Origin: Glaciecola sp048820975
Lineage (GTDB): Bacteria > Pseudomonadota > Gammaproteobacteria > Enterobacterales > Alteromonadaceae
Direction: 5' to 3'
DNA length: 64,000 nt
Assembly (NCBI RefSeq): GCF_048820975.1
Contig: NZ_JBMEUF010000003.1
Coordinates: 62,001-126,000, forward strand
Positions 26,422 through 35,395 of the stretch are shown here, in pieces. Within the stretch, counting starts at the first letter, position 1, and every line of letters begins with the position of its first letter. Below the pieces are notes generated by a model, which made no database searches, had not been told where the DNA came from, and was given only the letters and a program-made list of their open reading frames with translations. Position numbers and translations under genes: made by a program.

Positions 26422-28362
26422 CTAAGGTTTAACAACGCTTTTAGGCGGGGCTATGTAATAGCCTTGTACTAAATCAACGCCGGCTTCTAGCAGCCACGTC
26501 ATCTCGCTTTCGGTTTCTACCATTTCAGCAATTACTTGTATGTTAAAACCTTTTGCAATACTAATTAATGACTGTAAAAACAATTGGTTATCAAGCTCAG
26601 TATGAATGTTACGTGTAAACCTGCCGTCTAATTTTATAAAATGCGGTTGAAGCTTACGTATATGAGTTATGCCAGCAAGTTGTGCGCCAAAGTGCTCAAT
26701 AGCTATTTTAACGCCTAGCGACTTCAAGGTTTCTACGTGCTTAAGCAAATTGTTGGTATCGTGAATAAGGGCGCGTTCGGGTATTTCAAGCACTAGCTTG
26801 GTGCTTAATGAACCTACATTGTGCAGTTGAGTTGTAAACCATTGCATAAACTCGGCATCAAATAACGACATACGTGACACATTTAAACCTACATCGTGTT
26901 CGGCATCTACCAAGTGCTCAAGCAAGTTTTTCACAATGAGTTTATCTATGCTTTGGGCATAATCTAAGCGAATACTGGCCGGTATAAGTTGTGCCATAGG
27001 GGCACTCGCGCTGTTTTTTTCACTGGGTAAGCGGGCAAACCACTCGCTGTAAGCTAATTCGTTGTTTTTATTTACAATATCTTGGCTGGCAAAGTCAGCT
27101 GTGCCTTCACTTAAAATATGTTGAATTTTATTGCGCCATGTTTCATTACTGTGGCTTACAGTCAAACTGCTCGCAAAGGCCCATTTTTGTTCGTTTGTAT
27201 TGGCAACCGCTAGGGCGCTGTCAGCTTTTTCTAATATATCAACGGCACTTGAACCAACGCTAAACTCAGCTACGCCAATGTGCGCCATCCCGTTTTTATG
27301 CTCGGTTTTTTCTTGGCGTTTGTAGCCTTCACTTAGTTCTTTCACTAATAATTTAATTTGGGCTTCGTTAGAATATTCTACCCAAATGGCAAAATCAGCG
27401 CCTGCAATACGGTATAAGGCAAAATCAGGTAAGTGCTTAGCCGCAACAGTATTGGCTATAGTACACACGCTGCGCAGGTAGGTGTCACCTAATTCACCGC
27501 CTTGTTCTTTATGTACCGCGGCCAAGCTACTGGCGCGCACAATAAGAAGGTGGCCGTTGGGGTGGTCAACTTCATTGCGTAAGGTTCGCTCTACTGCTAA
27601 TTCAAAGGCTCGGCGGTTTCCTACTTGGGTGAGTTGGTCAGAATAGGCAAACAAGCGATACTTTTCTGACTGCTCGCCTAAGTGTTTAAACATACTCTGT
27701 AGTTTTTCGCTCATTACATTAATAGCTAGCACAATGCTTTTTAATTCGCGGGTTTTGGGAATATGTTGAATAGGCGCAAATTGCTTTTGAGTAATGGCTT
27801 CGGTGTGTTCAATTACCGTGTTAATAGGTTCGCTAATTACGCGCTTAACTAGTACCCATACAAACACTAAAGCCAGTAAAAATACGGCTAGCGCAACCCA
27901 AAAGCCACTCACCGCATTATTCCATAGTTGCGAGTAAGCAAAACCCGGGTGCGTTACCACAACTAAATTGCCATAACGGTTCCAGCCGTCAGTAATTTCA
28001 CTTGATGCAGCCGGCGCTTTAATACTAAACACATTACTAAACCATGCTGGTACGCTTTCAAGTTCTTCCGGATTAATGCGGGTAACAAGTGCGTTTCCGT
28101 TTAGGTCTTGCAGTTCAATTGACAAATAATACCCACGATCAAAAATTGCGTTTGTCATGGTTTCAATAATGGGGAGGTCTTCAGTGTTGCCCACATAGGG
28201 AGTTATAGACAAACCCAAAGAGGTGGCGGTGTCTTGTGCGTGCGAGCTAAGTTGTTGCTCAATAAAGTACCGTGTGTTGTTTACATTGGTATATAGGGTG
28301 CCTGCAAATACCAGAAATAACACACAGAAAAAGCCAAAGCCGAGTTGTTTCGATAATGTCAT
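26422..28362 (-). CDS. lapD: LapD-like c-di-GMP receptor (inactive GGDEF-EAL)
   Basis: 646-residue inner-membrane protein, close to the 648 residues of Pseudomonas LapD. An N-terminal helix, a LapD/MoxY-type periplasmic output domain (about 25-150), a second helix (VALAVFLLALVFVWVLV) and a HAMP segment are followed by GGDEF and EAL domains. Both are degenerate. The GGDEF signature reads IAGADFAIW. The EAL position reads YSEWFARL instead of EAL, and the loop-6 DDFG-type motif is EHFG. This fits a receptor that binds rather than makes or breaks c-di-GMP. When c-di-GMP is high, LapD sequesters the protease LapG in the periplasm; the lapG-like gene lies immediately upstream on the same strand. 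Confidence 0.88.
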   Translation of the reverse strand: MTLSKQLGFGFFCVLFLVFAGTLYTNVNNTRYFIEQQLSSHAQDTATSLGLSITPYVGNTEDLPIIETMTNAIFDRGYYLSIELQDLNGNALVTRINPEELESVPAWFSNVFSIKAPAASSEITDGWNRYGNLVVVTHPGFAYSQLWNNAVSGFWVALAVFLLALVFVWVLVKRVISEPINTVIEHTEAITQKQFAPIQHIPKTRELKSIVLAINVMSEKLQSMFKHLGEQSEKYRLFAYSDQLTQVGNRRAFELAVERTLRNEVDHPNGHLLIVRASSLAAVHKEQGGELGDTYLRSVCTIANTVAAKHLPDFALYRIAGADFAIWVEYSNEAQIKLLVKELSEGYKRQEKTEHKNGMAHIGVAEFSVGSSAVDILEKADSALAVANTNEQKWAFASSLTVSHSNETWRNKIQHILSEGTADFASQDIVNKNNELAYSEWFARLPSEKNSASAPMAQLIPASIRLDYAQSIDKLIVKNLLEHLVDAEHDVGLNVSRMSLFDAEFMQWFTTQLHNVGSLSTKLVLEIPERALIHDTNNLLKHVETLKSLGVKIAIEHFGAQLAGITHIRKLQPHFIKLDGRFTRNIHTELDNQLFLQSLISIAKGFNIQVIAEMVETESEMTWLLEAGVDLVQGYYIAPPKSVVKP

Positions 28363-28471
28363 GCTATTGCCTTATTAACTTTGTTATTTAAAAATTGCCA
28401 AATACACGCAGTGCAAGGCCTATGTATTTGCTTTATATACAAGTTTACCCATTTATTCGTTAGTTTATACA

Positions 28472-29182
28472 TTAAAAACCTTCTTTCATACGGTTTAATA
28501 CATCTAGCCATAATTTATTATTATTGCCTGACTGCATTTGCCTGCCGCGCCCTTGCGCTTTGGCTAGCCAAAGGCCTTCACCATTAAAGCTATATACAGG
28601 AATAAGATCACGGCGTTTTGAAGCGGGTAAAATTCGCTTGTTTATGTTGTCAAGCACCAAGGGGACTGAGGTAGGCGTTTCGTAATATGCCAACACCATA
28701 TGCGCTTGGCGAGTAGGGCGAGTAGCCGTTACGTACATAAGCCTAAGTTTTGCGTCGGGTACACCTAGTTCAAGTAGGGTTACGTATTTGGCTATGGTGA
28801 AGTCTTCGCAGTCACCCGCGTTGGTGCCTAAAAACTCAAGGGGCGTGGCCCAGTAGTCTTTTTTGCCCCAGTGGGCTTGGTCACTTTTAAATTCTATATT
28901 GTTAAAAAAGCGATTGGTTTCAAACAGTTGGTCTTCAATACTTTGGTTTGTGTTACTGGTAATTAATTGCTGCCAGTTGCGGGTGCGTTCAACAGCGCTG
29001 TTTTGGTATTTGCTGCGCATAAAATTAAATAGGGCGTCGTTAAATACCACTTGTGAATAAGCAACAGGCAATAGGCTAAATAGTATAAACCACACCAACA
29101 ATTGTTTTGTTTTGTGTTTTAGCATTAGCGCGAAAGAAGCCCGTAAAAAAAGAGTATTATTAAGTAATCGCGCTATTGTCAT
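28472..29182 (-). CDS. lapG: LapG-like periplasmic cysteine protease (transglutaminase-like)
   Basis: 236-residue bacterial transglutaminase-like cysteine proteinase. A hydrophobic export segment (about residues 27-43) precedes the mature domain. The catalytic triad is visible: Cys125 in NAGDCEDF, His161 in RQAHMVLAYY and Asp178 in LVLDN. The acidic residues beside the Cys (DCED) correspond to the calcium-binding site of LapG. LapG clips the N-terminal retention module of a large RTX-type adhesin, releasing cells from a biofilm. The order lapG-lapD matches the usual operon, but no LapA-like adhesin or its ABC exporter is in the window. The ATG at 29182 has TAAGG upstream; a later ATG at 29125 lacks one. 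Confidence 0.9.
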   Translation of the reverse strand: MTIARLLNNTLFLRASFALMLKHKTKQLLVWFILFSLLPVAYSQVVFNDALFNFMRSKYQNSAVERTRNWQQLITSNTNQSIEDQLFETNRFFNNIEFKSDQAHWGKKDYWATPLEFLGTNAGDCEDFTIAKYVTLLELGVPDAKLRLMYVTATRPTRQAHMVLAYYETPTSVPLVLDNINKRILPASKRRDLIPVYSFNGEGLWLAKAQGRGRQMQSGNNNKLWLDVLNRMKEGF

Positions 29183-29302
29183 TAAACCTTAGTTATTTAA
29201 TTATAATATTTACTAATAATTGGTTTATTTAAATTAGCTTATTCTGAAACAACCTTACAAAAGTAGCTAAAACAAAATTAAATCTTAAGCCTTAAATTAT
29301 TC

Positions 29303-29311
29303 TGGTATTAT
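29303..29311 (+). promoter_or_regulatory. Candidate extended -10 promoter for the glycosyltransferase operon
   Basis: TGGTATTAT at 29303-29311 is an extended -10 element in the 150-bp divergent gap between the lapG-like gene and the first glycosyltransferase gene. A weak -35-like CTTAAG lies 16 bp upstream. Confidence 0.4.
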
Positions 29312-29360
29312 ACTTGCTGAGTTAAGGTACCCATTGTTGGCGAAGGAAAAAGGAAGCAAT

Positions 29361-30203
29361 TTGTTAGTTACCGTTTATATAACAACTTATAATCGTAGAG
29401 AGTTCTTAGAAAGAGCTATTAACTCGGTTTTGAATCAAACCCACACAAATTTAGAACTAATAGTTGCTGATGACGGCTCTACCGACGGTTCGCAACAATA
29501 CCTACAAGAACTTCAAAATAATGGTGTGTTAACCGCAGTACTTAATACTACAGGTGCATCACGGGGTGCTTGCTTTGGCCGAAACAAAGCAATTGAATTA
29601 GCCAAAGGCGAATTTATAACCGGATTAGACGATGATGACTATTTTGAACCTTGGCGAGTGGCCAAATTTATTGAACGCTGGCAAGCATTAACACATGAGC
29701 AAGTAACTTTTTCAGCGCTGTTTGATAGCGTAGTCGAGCACAGAAAAGACGGAAAAGTGGCTTGCTATGATACTCCGGTTGTTTCTTACCAAACCTTGCG
29801 CACAGGCAATTTTGTTGGTAATCAAGTTTTCTCAACAACGGCACGATTTCGTGAAGTAAACGGCTTTGACGAAAAAATGCCTGCCCTGCAAGACTGGGAC
29901 ACATGGCTAAGGTTGTCAGACAAATTTGGTGATATGGTCAACATAAACACTTGTTCTTACATACAAATTCAAGATCATGGCGGCACACGTATAACTGACA
30001 AACCAGTAGAGAAAATTCGCTATGCGTTTGAACGCATTATGGGTAAGTTAGCGCCATTAACCTTTAAAGAAAAATCAAGATTGCTATTTATAATGTACGG
30101 GTACCATCAAATGAATATTAAATTTAATGAGGTAGTCTATTTAATTTTAGGTGGGCATGTAAGGCGCTTGGCACAAGCGGTAAAGCGCGCACTACTTAGA
30201 TAA
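29361..30203 (+). CDS. Family 2 glycosyltransferase
   Basis: 280-residue GT-A fold glycosyltransferase. It opens MLVTVYITTYNRREFLERAI, then NLELIVADDGSTDGSQ and the metal-binding TGLDDDDYFEPW, followed by an acceptor-side DWDTWLRL motif. The substrate sugar is unknown. No ATG is available near the start. A TTG at 29361 with AAGGA upstream places the first beta-strand at the N terminus; the TTG at 29334 would add nine polar residues. First of an apparent five-gene operon running to 35366. Confidence 0.9.
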   Translation: MLVTVYITTYNRREFLERAINSVLNQTHTNLELIVADDGSTDGSQQYLQELQNNGVLTAVLNTTGASRGACFGRNKAIELAKGEFITGLDDDDYFEPWRVAKFIERWQALTHEQVTFSALFDSVVEHRKDGKVACYDTPVVSYQTLRTGNFVGNQVFSTTARFREVNGFDEKMPALQDWDTWLRLSDKFGDMVNINTCSYIQIQDHGGTRITDKPVEKIRYAFERIMGKLAPLTFKEKSRLLFIMYGYHQMNIKFNEVVYLILGGHVRRLAQAVKRALLR

Positions 30204-30253
30204 TAATGATTCAAGGCTGAATTTGCCTGTAGAAGTAAATTTTAAGGAAAAAA

Positions 30254-31468
30254 ATGATAATTACTTATTTTGTAAATCATTACCCCAAGGTTAGCCACAC
30301 CTTTATTCGCCGCGAAATACAAGCGTTAGAATCGCAAGGTGTAACGGTAAACCGAATTGCCATTCATGCTGATGAAATACATGATGCAAACAACCCTGAT
30401 TACGCTGAAATTCCAAAAACAAAATACATATTAGAGCCAAACTTGAGTGTGCTAATTAAAGCGTTCGGAAAGCTTTTAGTATCAGACTTTGGCAAAGTGC
30501 TTTCGGGCTTAGGGCTGTGCTTTAAAATGGCCAGAGTTTCTGACAGGTCAGCACTTAAGAATCTAGTTTACTTCTTAGAAGGCCTTCGTTTAGCGCAATT
30601 GTGTAGGGCAAACGGTTCTGAGCATATTCATGCGCACTTTGGTACTAACTCAACTGACGTAGTTATGTACTGCTCACACATTACGGGCATTCCTTATAGT
30701 TTTACCGTACATGGCCCTGAAGAATTTGATAGGCCGTTGTCTATAAACTTGGGTGAAAAAATTAACCGCTCAAGTATGGTGTTTGCCATTACTAAATTTT
30801 GTAAAAGCCAATTACAACGTTGGGTAATGCATGACCAGTGGTCAAAAGTAAGAATTATTAAATGTGGTTTAGATGAAAGCTTTTTTGATGAAAGTTTGGC
30901 TATAAGGCCGTTAGACAAAACCCAAGTAAAAGCGCTATTTATTGGTAGGCTTTGCGAGCAAAAAGGGCCATTAGTGTTAATGGAAGCTTTAAATGCGCTG
31001 CGCAACAAAGGTGTTAATTTGCACGTAACGTTTGTGGGTGATGGCGAATTGCGTGAAGAAATTGAGCGATACTCCGCGCAGCACAAACTAAATGATTCAA
31101 TAACAATTACGGGCTGGGTCGATTCACCTAAAATTCGTGAGTTACTGCTACAGAGTGACGTAATGGTATTACCTAGCTTTGCTGAAGGCTTACCCGTTGC
31201 CATTATGGAAGCTATGGCAAGCAAGGTTCCTGTTGTTTCAACAAGAATTGCAGGCATTCCTGAGCTAGTAGTAAACGATGATACTGGCTTTATAGTTTCA
31301 CCCGGATGCCACGAAGAACTCGCGCACGCCATTGAACGATTCATTGATTTAGACGAAAACGAACGCCAAGCCCTAATTGAACGAGCTTATCAAGCGGTTT
31401 ACAAAGAGCATAATGCCAGCGAAGAAGGCAAAAAAATAAAAGCGTTTATTGAAGAGTCGTTAATATGA
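30254..31468 (+). CDS. Family 4 glycosyltransferase (WcaL-like)
   Basis: 404-residue GT-B fold glycosyltransferase resembling the colanic-acid enzyme WcaL. The N-terminal domain begins YFVNHYPKVSHTFIRREIQA, typical of that group, and contains HIHAHFGTNSTDVV. The C-terminal donor domain has ALFIGRLCEQKGPLVLMEAL, then TITGWV and the EX7E-type block PSFAEGLPVAIMEAMASK. Catalyses an internal linkage of the polysaccharide; donor and acceptor are not readable. AAGGA precedes the ATG. The stop overlaps the next start by 4 bp (ATGA). Confidence 0.92.
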   Translation: MIITYFVNHYPKVSHTFIRREIQALESQGVTVNRIAIHADEIHDANNPDYAEIPKTKYILEPNLSVLIKAFGKLLVSDFGKVLSGLGLCFKMARVSDRSALKNLVYFLEGLRLAQLCRANGSEHIHAHFGTNSTDVVMYCSHITGIPYSFTVHGPEEFDRPLSINLGEKINRSSMVFAITKFCKSQLQRWVMHDQWSKVRIIKCGLDESFFDESLAIRPLDKTQVKALFIGRLCEQKGPLVLMEALNALRNKGVNLHVTFVGDGELREEIERYSAQHKLNDSITITGWVDSPKIRELLLQSDVMVLPSFAEGLPVAIMEAMASKVPVVSTRIAGIPELVVNDDTGFIVSPGCHEELAHAIERFIDLDENERQALIERAYQAVYKEHNASEEGKKIKAFIEESLI

Positions 31469-32667
31469 TTATTAGCACCTTAGAAATAATATTAGCTTGC
31501 ATATTGGGGGCCCTTTCAACTCTTTTGTGTATTGAATTGCTGCTTGGTGCTTTGTTTTTTTCACAAAAGCAAAAAAAACAAAGCAAAACAACATCAGTTG
31601 CCAATGTAATTTTGATACCCGCGCACAACGAGGCGCAGGTAATTGAGAAAACCTTAATTAATTTAAAAGAAAATATTAGCCCGCAAGATACAATAGTAGT
31701 AGTGGCTGATAATTGTTCTGACAACACAAACCAATTATGTGAAGCACATGGTGCAACGGTGCTTGAACGGTTTTCAGATACAGAGAAAGGAAAAGGCTAT
31801 GCCCTTGATTACGGTACAAAGTGGATATTAAACAATTTAAAGTTTGATAACTTAATTTTGTTTGATGCCGATTGTGTTTTCACACCAGGCAGTTATGACC
31901 AGCTGGTGTTAAGCGTAACAAGCAGTAATAAAATTTGCCAGTCAGTTTACTTAATGCAGGCTAATGAAGGCAACACAAAAGCTAAAATTGGCGAGTTTAC
32001 CTGGTGGCTAAAAAATGCAATAAGAGCTACTGGCTTAAACATGTTACATATTGGCTGCCATATTCAAGGTTCGGGTATTGCTTTCCCTAAAGCAAGTTTA
32101 GCTTCCGTTGATTTTGCTTCGGGCTCAATTGTTGAAGATCTTGAATTGGGTTTAAAGTTAAGTATTAATAAAAATAGAGTGTTATTTTGTGCAAACTCCA
32201 CTGTATTAAGCACTTTTCCTGAAAATGAAGAGGGCTTAAACGAACAGCGTAAAAGGTGGGAGCACGGTCATTTAGATACAGTCATGAAGTCACCTCAATT
32301 TATATTCAAAGCAATTGAGAAAAGAACGCCTAGGGCAATTTTATTAATATTAGATGCTACCATTCCACCGTTGTTCGCATATTTAAGCTTGTTAGTTGGC
32401 TTGTTAGGCCTTGGGTTTGTATTAAGCTTTTTTGACCATTACATTTTGTTCAATGCGATGCTAACTAACCTTTTTGCTCTTGTCTTTTCCTTAATAGTAA
32501 TTTGGTTAATTAAAGGCCGGCAAATACTCCAGATTGGCGACATTCCTAAAATAATGCAGTTTGTTAGAGATAAATTTAGTATTTATTTTTCATTTGCAAC
32601 AAGTAAACAAACCACTTGGGTTAAAACCACCAGAGACGAAAATAAAGATGAAAAAAATAAAGACTAA
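31465..32667 (+). CDS. Membrane-anchored family 2 glycosyltransferase
   Basis: 400-residue processive-type GT2 with an N-terminal helix, a catalytic domain and two or three C-terminal membrane helices (about residues 285-355). Motifs: VILIPAHNEAQVIEKTL, VVVADNCSDNT, LILFDADCVF (DxD), ASGSIVEDLELGL and the QxxRW-like EQRKRWEHG. These are the residues of inverting polysaccharide synthases and dolichol-type transferases. It may extend the glycan on its lipid carrier at the membrane. The start codon overlaps the preceding stop, and its own end overlaps the next gene by 20 bp, so the three are cotranslated. Confidence 0.9.
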   Translation: MIISTLEIILACILGALSTLLCIELLLGALFFSQKQKKQSKTTSVANVILIPAHNEAQVIEKTLINLKENISPQDTIVVVADNCSDNTNQLCEAHGATVLERFSDTEKGKGYALDYGTKWILNNLKFDNLILFDADCVFTPGSYDQLVLSVTSSNKICQSVYLMQANEGNTKAKIGEFTWWLKNAIRATGLNMLHIGCHIQGSGIAFPKASLASVDFASGSIVEDLELGLKLSINKNRVLFCANSTVLSTFPENEEGLNEQRKRWEHGHLDTVMKSPQFIFKAIEKRTPRAILLILDATIPPLFAYLSLLVGLLGLGFVLSFFDHYILFNAMLTNLFALVFSLIVIWLIKGRQILQIGDIPKIMQFVRDKFSIYFSFATSKQTTWVKTTRDENKDEKNKD

Positions 32668-33367
32668 TCTTGTTGAATTTCACGACTTAACATTAGAAGA
32701 AAGCGCTGAATGGGTGGCAAACAACTCAATTGAAGATGGTTTTAAATATGTTGTAACGCCCAACGTTGATCATTTGGCGCGGCTTTTAGATAACACAACT
32801 GACTTAATGCCTATTTATGAGTCAGCCGATTTATGCCTATGCGACAGCCGAATATTAAAAATAATGTTTCATAAAAAAGGGTATCCGTTGGAGTCGGTAG
32901 TGCCGGGTAGTGACTTAACCGCAACATTGTTTAGCAAAGGCTATTTAGAAAACAAGAAAACACTGGTGTTTGGTGGTGACAACGAAATTTTTAACACATT
33001 AAAAGGTAGAAACCCTACGCTAGATTTACATCATATTAATCCTTCAATGGGCTTTATTAAGCGTGCTAATGAGGTAGAAGCATTAATAGATGAAGTTAAG
33101 CAGCTAAATCCTGACGTACTATTTTTGGCTGTTGGGTCACCGCAACAAGAAAAATTTGCCTACGCCCTGCAAACAAAGCTAAACCATGGTGTTGCACTTT
33201 GTATTGGCGCATCTATATTGTTTATAACGGGGGAAGAAAAACGTGCCCCTGTTATTTTCCAAAAATTGCATATAGAGTGGCTATTTCGAATGATAGTAGC
33301 GCCAAGATTAATAAAACGTTATTGGCAAAACTTTTTAACCTTAGGGCGTTTGTACAAGTCAATTTAA
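32648..33367 (+). CDS. WecG/TagA/CpsF-family glycosyltransferase (GT26)
   Basis: 239-residue GT26 enzyme. Signature segments are VVTPNVDHLARLL, YESADLCLCDSRILK, VPGSDLTATLF and LFLAVGSPQQEKF, and the C-terminal arginine-rich EWLFRMIVAPRLIKRYW. Relatives (WecG, TagA) add N-acetylmannosamine or its uronic acid to lipid-linked glycans. The ATG at 32648, inside the 3' end of the upstream gene, matches the normal family N terminus; an earlier in-frame ATG at 32561 would add 29 residues read from the overlapping frame. Length is normal for the family. Confidence 0.92.
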   Translation: MKKIKTNLVEFHDLTLEESAEWVANNSIEDGFKYVVTPNVDHLARLLDNTTDLMPIYESADLCLCDSRILKIMFHKKGYPLESVVPGSDLTATLFSKGYLENKKTLVFGGDNEIFNTLKGRNPTLDLHHINPSMGFIKRANEVEALIDEVKQLNPDVLFLAVGSPQQEKFAYALQTKLNHGVALCIGASILFITGEEKRAPVIFQKLHIEWLFRMIVAPRLIKRYWQNFLTLGRLYKSI

Positions 33368-33389
33368 GTAAACAAGGCGCACTAATTAT

Positions 33390-35366
33390 ATGGCCCACAG
33401 CTTCTTAAAGTTCTTATTAACCTTACTTACTTTGCTAGCCTTATGTGGTTCAAATAAGGTAATGAGTGCAGATGCCAAAAAGCCCGAGGCCATAGTGTGG
33501 GGTGGTGGTGGAGCTTATACTAGCGTTCAGGAATACAAAGGCGATTTGTATTTGTCGTCTGACGTGGCTGGCGTTTGGAAGCAGGTAAGCGGAAGCTGGC
33601 AGCCTTATGTAAAAGGCTTGAGTAACTATAACGTAACTTCTTTAGCCATTTTTAATAATTTACTTTTTGCCATAACCACTAACGAGTTACTTTATAGCAA
33701 TGGTGATGGGAACTGGATAACAGCGAATATTTCGCTAAACACATATAGGGGGGTTACTGACTCCCCTTACGCAATATCAGGTGATGGAAGTTTACTGTGT
33801 ATTGCTGGTAGAAAAGCGCATATTGACTGCATTAATAAACAATTAGAGCACAACAGGATTAATACTCAGGGTGAAGTAATAACAGGCGTGTGGTTTTCAA
33901 ATACGGCAAACCAACAGCTTCATTATTATTCAGGCAACAAACTCTTTCTATTAGATGTAAGTACTCAAAAAAGCAAACTGCTTCATACTTTTAACAACAA
34001 AGTGGTGAGCATGTTTGAAGTAAACAGCCGCAAATTACTAGCCACTAGTAAAAGTGTATTTGAACTTAATAATTTAGACGCCCCCATTTACAAAGTTCAT
34101 TTTTCAAAAATAATAACTGCGTTTGCAGCAAAAATTGATTCGCAAAATAGAGTGTTTTTAAGCTTAGGTAAAAATAAGTGGAACACTTCGCTTAGGCAAT
34201 ATACGTTTGTTGACGAAGAATTTAGTGATGAACTAAAAATAAAGCCGAGTTTTGATACAACTTTGCCCCACAGAAGCACTCAAGCAAGCCTCACCAAGTT
34301 TTTAGGTATTAATCAAGCCTTTGGTAGCATTTACCTAACTGACTACTGGGGGGTGTTTGAGTTAAGCCTAGGCGCAAAGGCCGATTTGCTTGAGGTATCA
34401 AACAATGCGTACAACCTAGTAAGCACTGATTTAGTAATAGGAAATGAGCATATATACATTAGCGCCATGGACACTGGCGTGTTCAAAATAGCTAAACAAG
34501 CTGATGAAAATGGGAATAGGGAAATTGAAGCTATAAGTTCAAAACATGTAAAGGGACATGCGTGGTCAATGCTTTATGCAAACAATACCTTAAATGCGGT
34601 TATAGCACCGTGGAACAGCGCAAATGATCACCTATTTACATACTCAGAATTAGATAACACTTCACAGAGTACAGCATTAAATTCTTATAAAAGCAGGAAA
34701 GCTCGCGGTACTTTTTGGGGGCAAGCCTACGCTCGAAAACTAGCGTATTTTCATGGGATAGTTTCGTTTCGTGATGGACACAACGGCGGACTACTACTTT
34801 ATGAGGCTGATGAAAAAGAAAGCTTTAGCTTTGGTGAATTTAACAAGGTGTATAAGGCGGTAGAAGAGTTTAAAGGTAAGCTTTATGCAGCAACCTGCGA
34901 ATGGCCTGCCACAGTTATGGTATTTGGGGCAAACGCTGAGGCCGAGTACACTATAAGGTTGCCTAAGTCATTTTGCGCTTACACCTCATATAAACATAAA
35001 GATGATTTGTACTTTTTGGGCTCAGAGAAAAAACGCTCAGTAATATATAAGTTGAAGGGGCGCCGTGTAAGAAAGGTGTTTTCAACAGATGTAGGGAGCG
35101 CTTTTTATGCCATGGGTATAAACCCATACAATAATGACCAAATTATTGCAGCCACTATTACCTTTTCAAATAAAGCCACAAGCGGCATTTTTGTTTCTAA
35201 TGACGGTGGGAATAACTTTATTGACCATAGCTGCTTGCTGACTCATAAAAATGGCGTGGTGGCTGTAAAGTTAGATGAAACTGATAGTACAGCCTATATT
35301 CTGCATAAAGTAGGCGGGCTTATTCAGGTCCCTTTAGAAACGTTATTTGATGGAAATAGTTGTTAG
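33390..35366 (+). CDS. Secreted protein of unknown function, beta-propeller-like
   Basis: 658 residues with a clear signal peptide (FLKFLLTLLTLLALCGS, cleavage near residue 27). No catalytic family was recognised. The mature chain is made of short repeated beta-strand units, for example YKGDLYLSSDVAGVW, FNNLLFAITTNELLY, FKGKLYAATCEW and HKDDLYFLGSEK. Near the end comes SGIFVSNDGGNNF, an Asp-box-like motif of sialidase/sortilin-type propellers. It follows the GT26 gene by 22 bp on the same strand and so is probably the last gene of the glycosyltransferase operon. A role in binding, modifying or cleaving the polysaccharide at the surface is plausible but only inferred from position. A strong hairpin follows the stop. 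Confidence 0.8.
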   Translation: MAHSFLKFLLTLLTLLALCGSNKVMSADAKKPEAIVWGGGGAYTSVQEYKGDLYLSSDVAGVWKQVSGSWQPYVKGLSNYNVTSLAIFNNLLFAITTNELLYSNGDGNWITANISLNTYRGVTDSPYAISGDGSLLCIAGRKAHIDCINKQLEHNRINTQGEVITGVWFSNTANQQLHYYSGNKLFLLDVSTQKSKLLHTFNNKVVSMFEVNSRKLLATSKSVFELNNLDAPIYKVHFSKIITAFAAKIDSQNRVFLSLGKNKWNTSLRQYTFVDEEFSDELKIKPSFDTTLPHRSTQASLTKFLGINQAFGSIYLTDYWGVFELSLGAKADLLEVSNNAYNLVSTDLVIGNEHIYISAMDTGVFKIAKQADENGNREIEAISSKHVKGHAWSMLYANNTLNAVIAPWNSANDHLFTYSELDNTSQSTALNSYKSRKARGTFWGQAYARKLAYFHGIVSFRDGHNGGLLLYEADEKESFSFGEFNKVYKAVEEFKGKLYAATCEWPATVMVFGANAEAEYTIRLPKSFCAYTSYKHKDDLYFLGSEKKRSVIYKLKGRRVRKVFSTDVGSAFYAMGINPYNNDQIIAATITFSNKATSGIFVSNDGGNNFIDHSCLLTHKNGVVAVKLDETDSTAYILHKVGGLIQVPLETLFDGNSC

Positions 35367-35378
35367 TACCTTAACAAT

Positions 35379-35395
35379 GCCCGATTTAATCGGGC
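35379..35395. terminator. Bidirectional hairpin between convergent genes
   Basis: GCCCGAT (35379-35385) pairs perfectly with ATCGGGC (35389-35395) around a TTA loop. The loop TTA at 35386-35388 is itself the stop codon of the minus-strand acyltransferase gene. The T-tract is weak on both sides. Confidence 0.65.
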
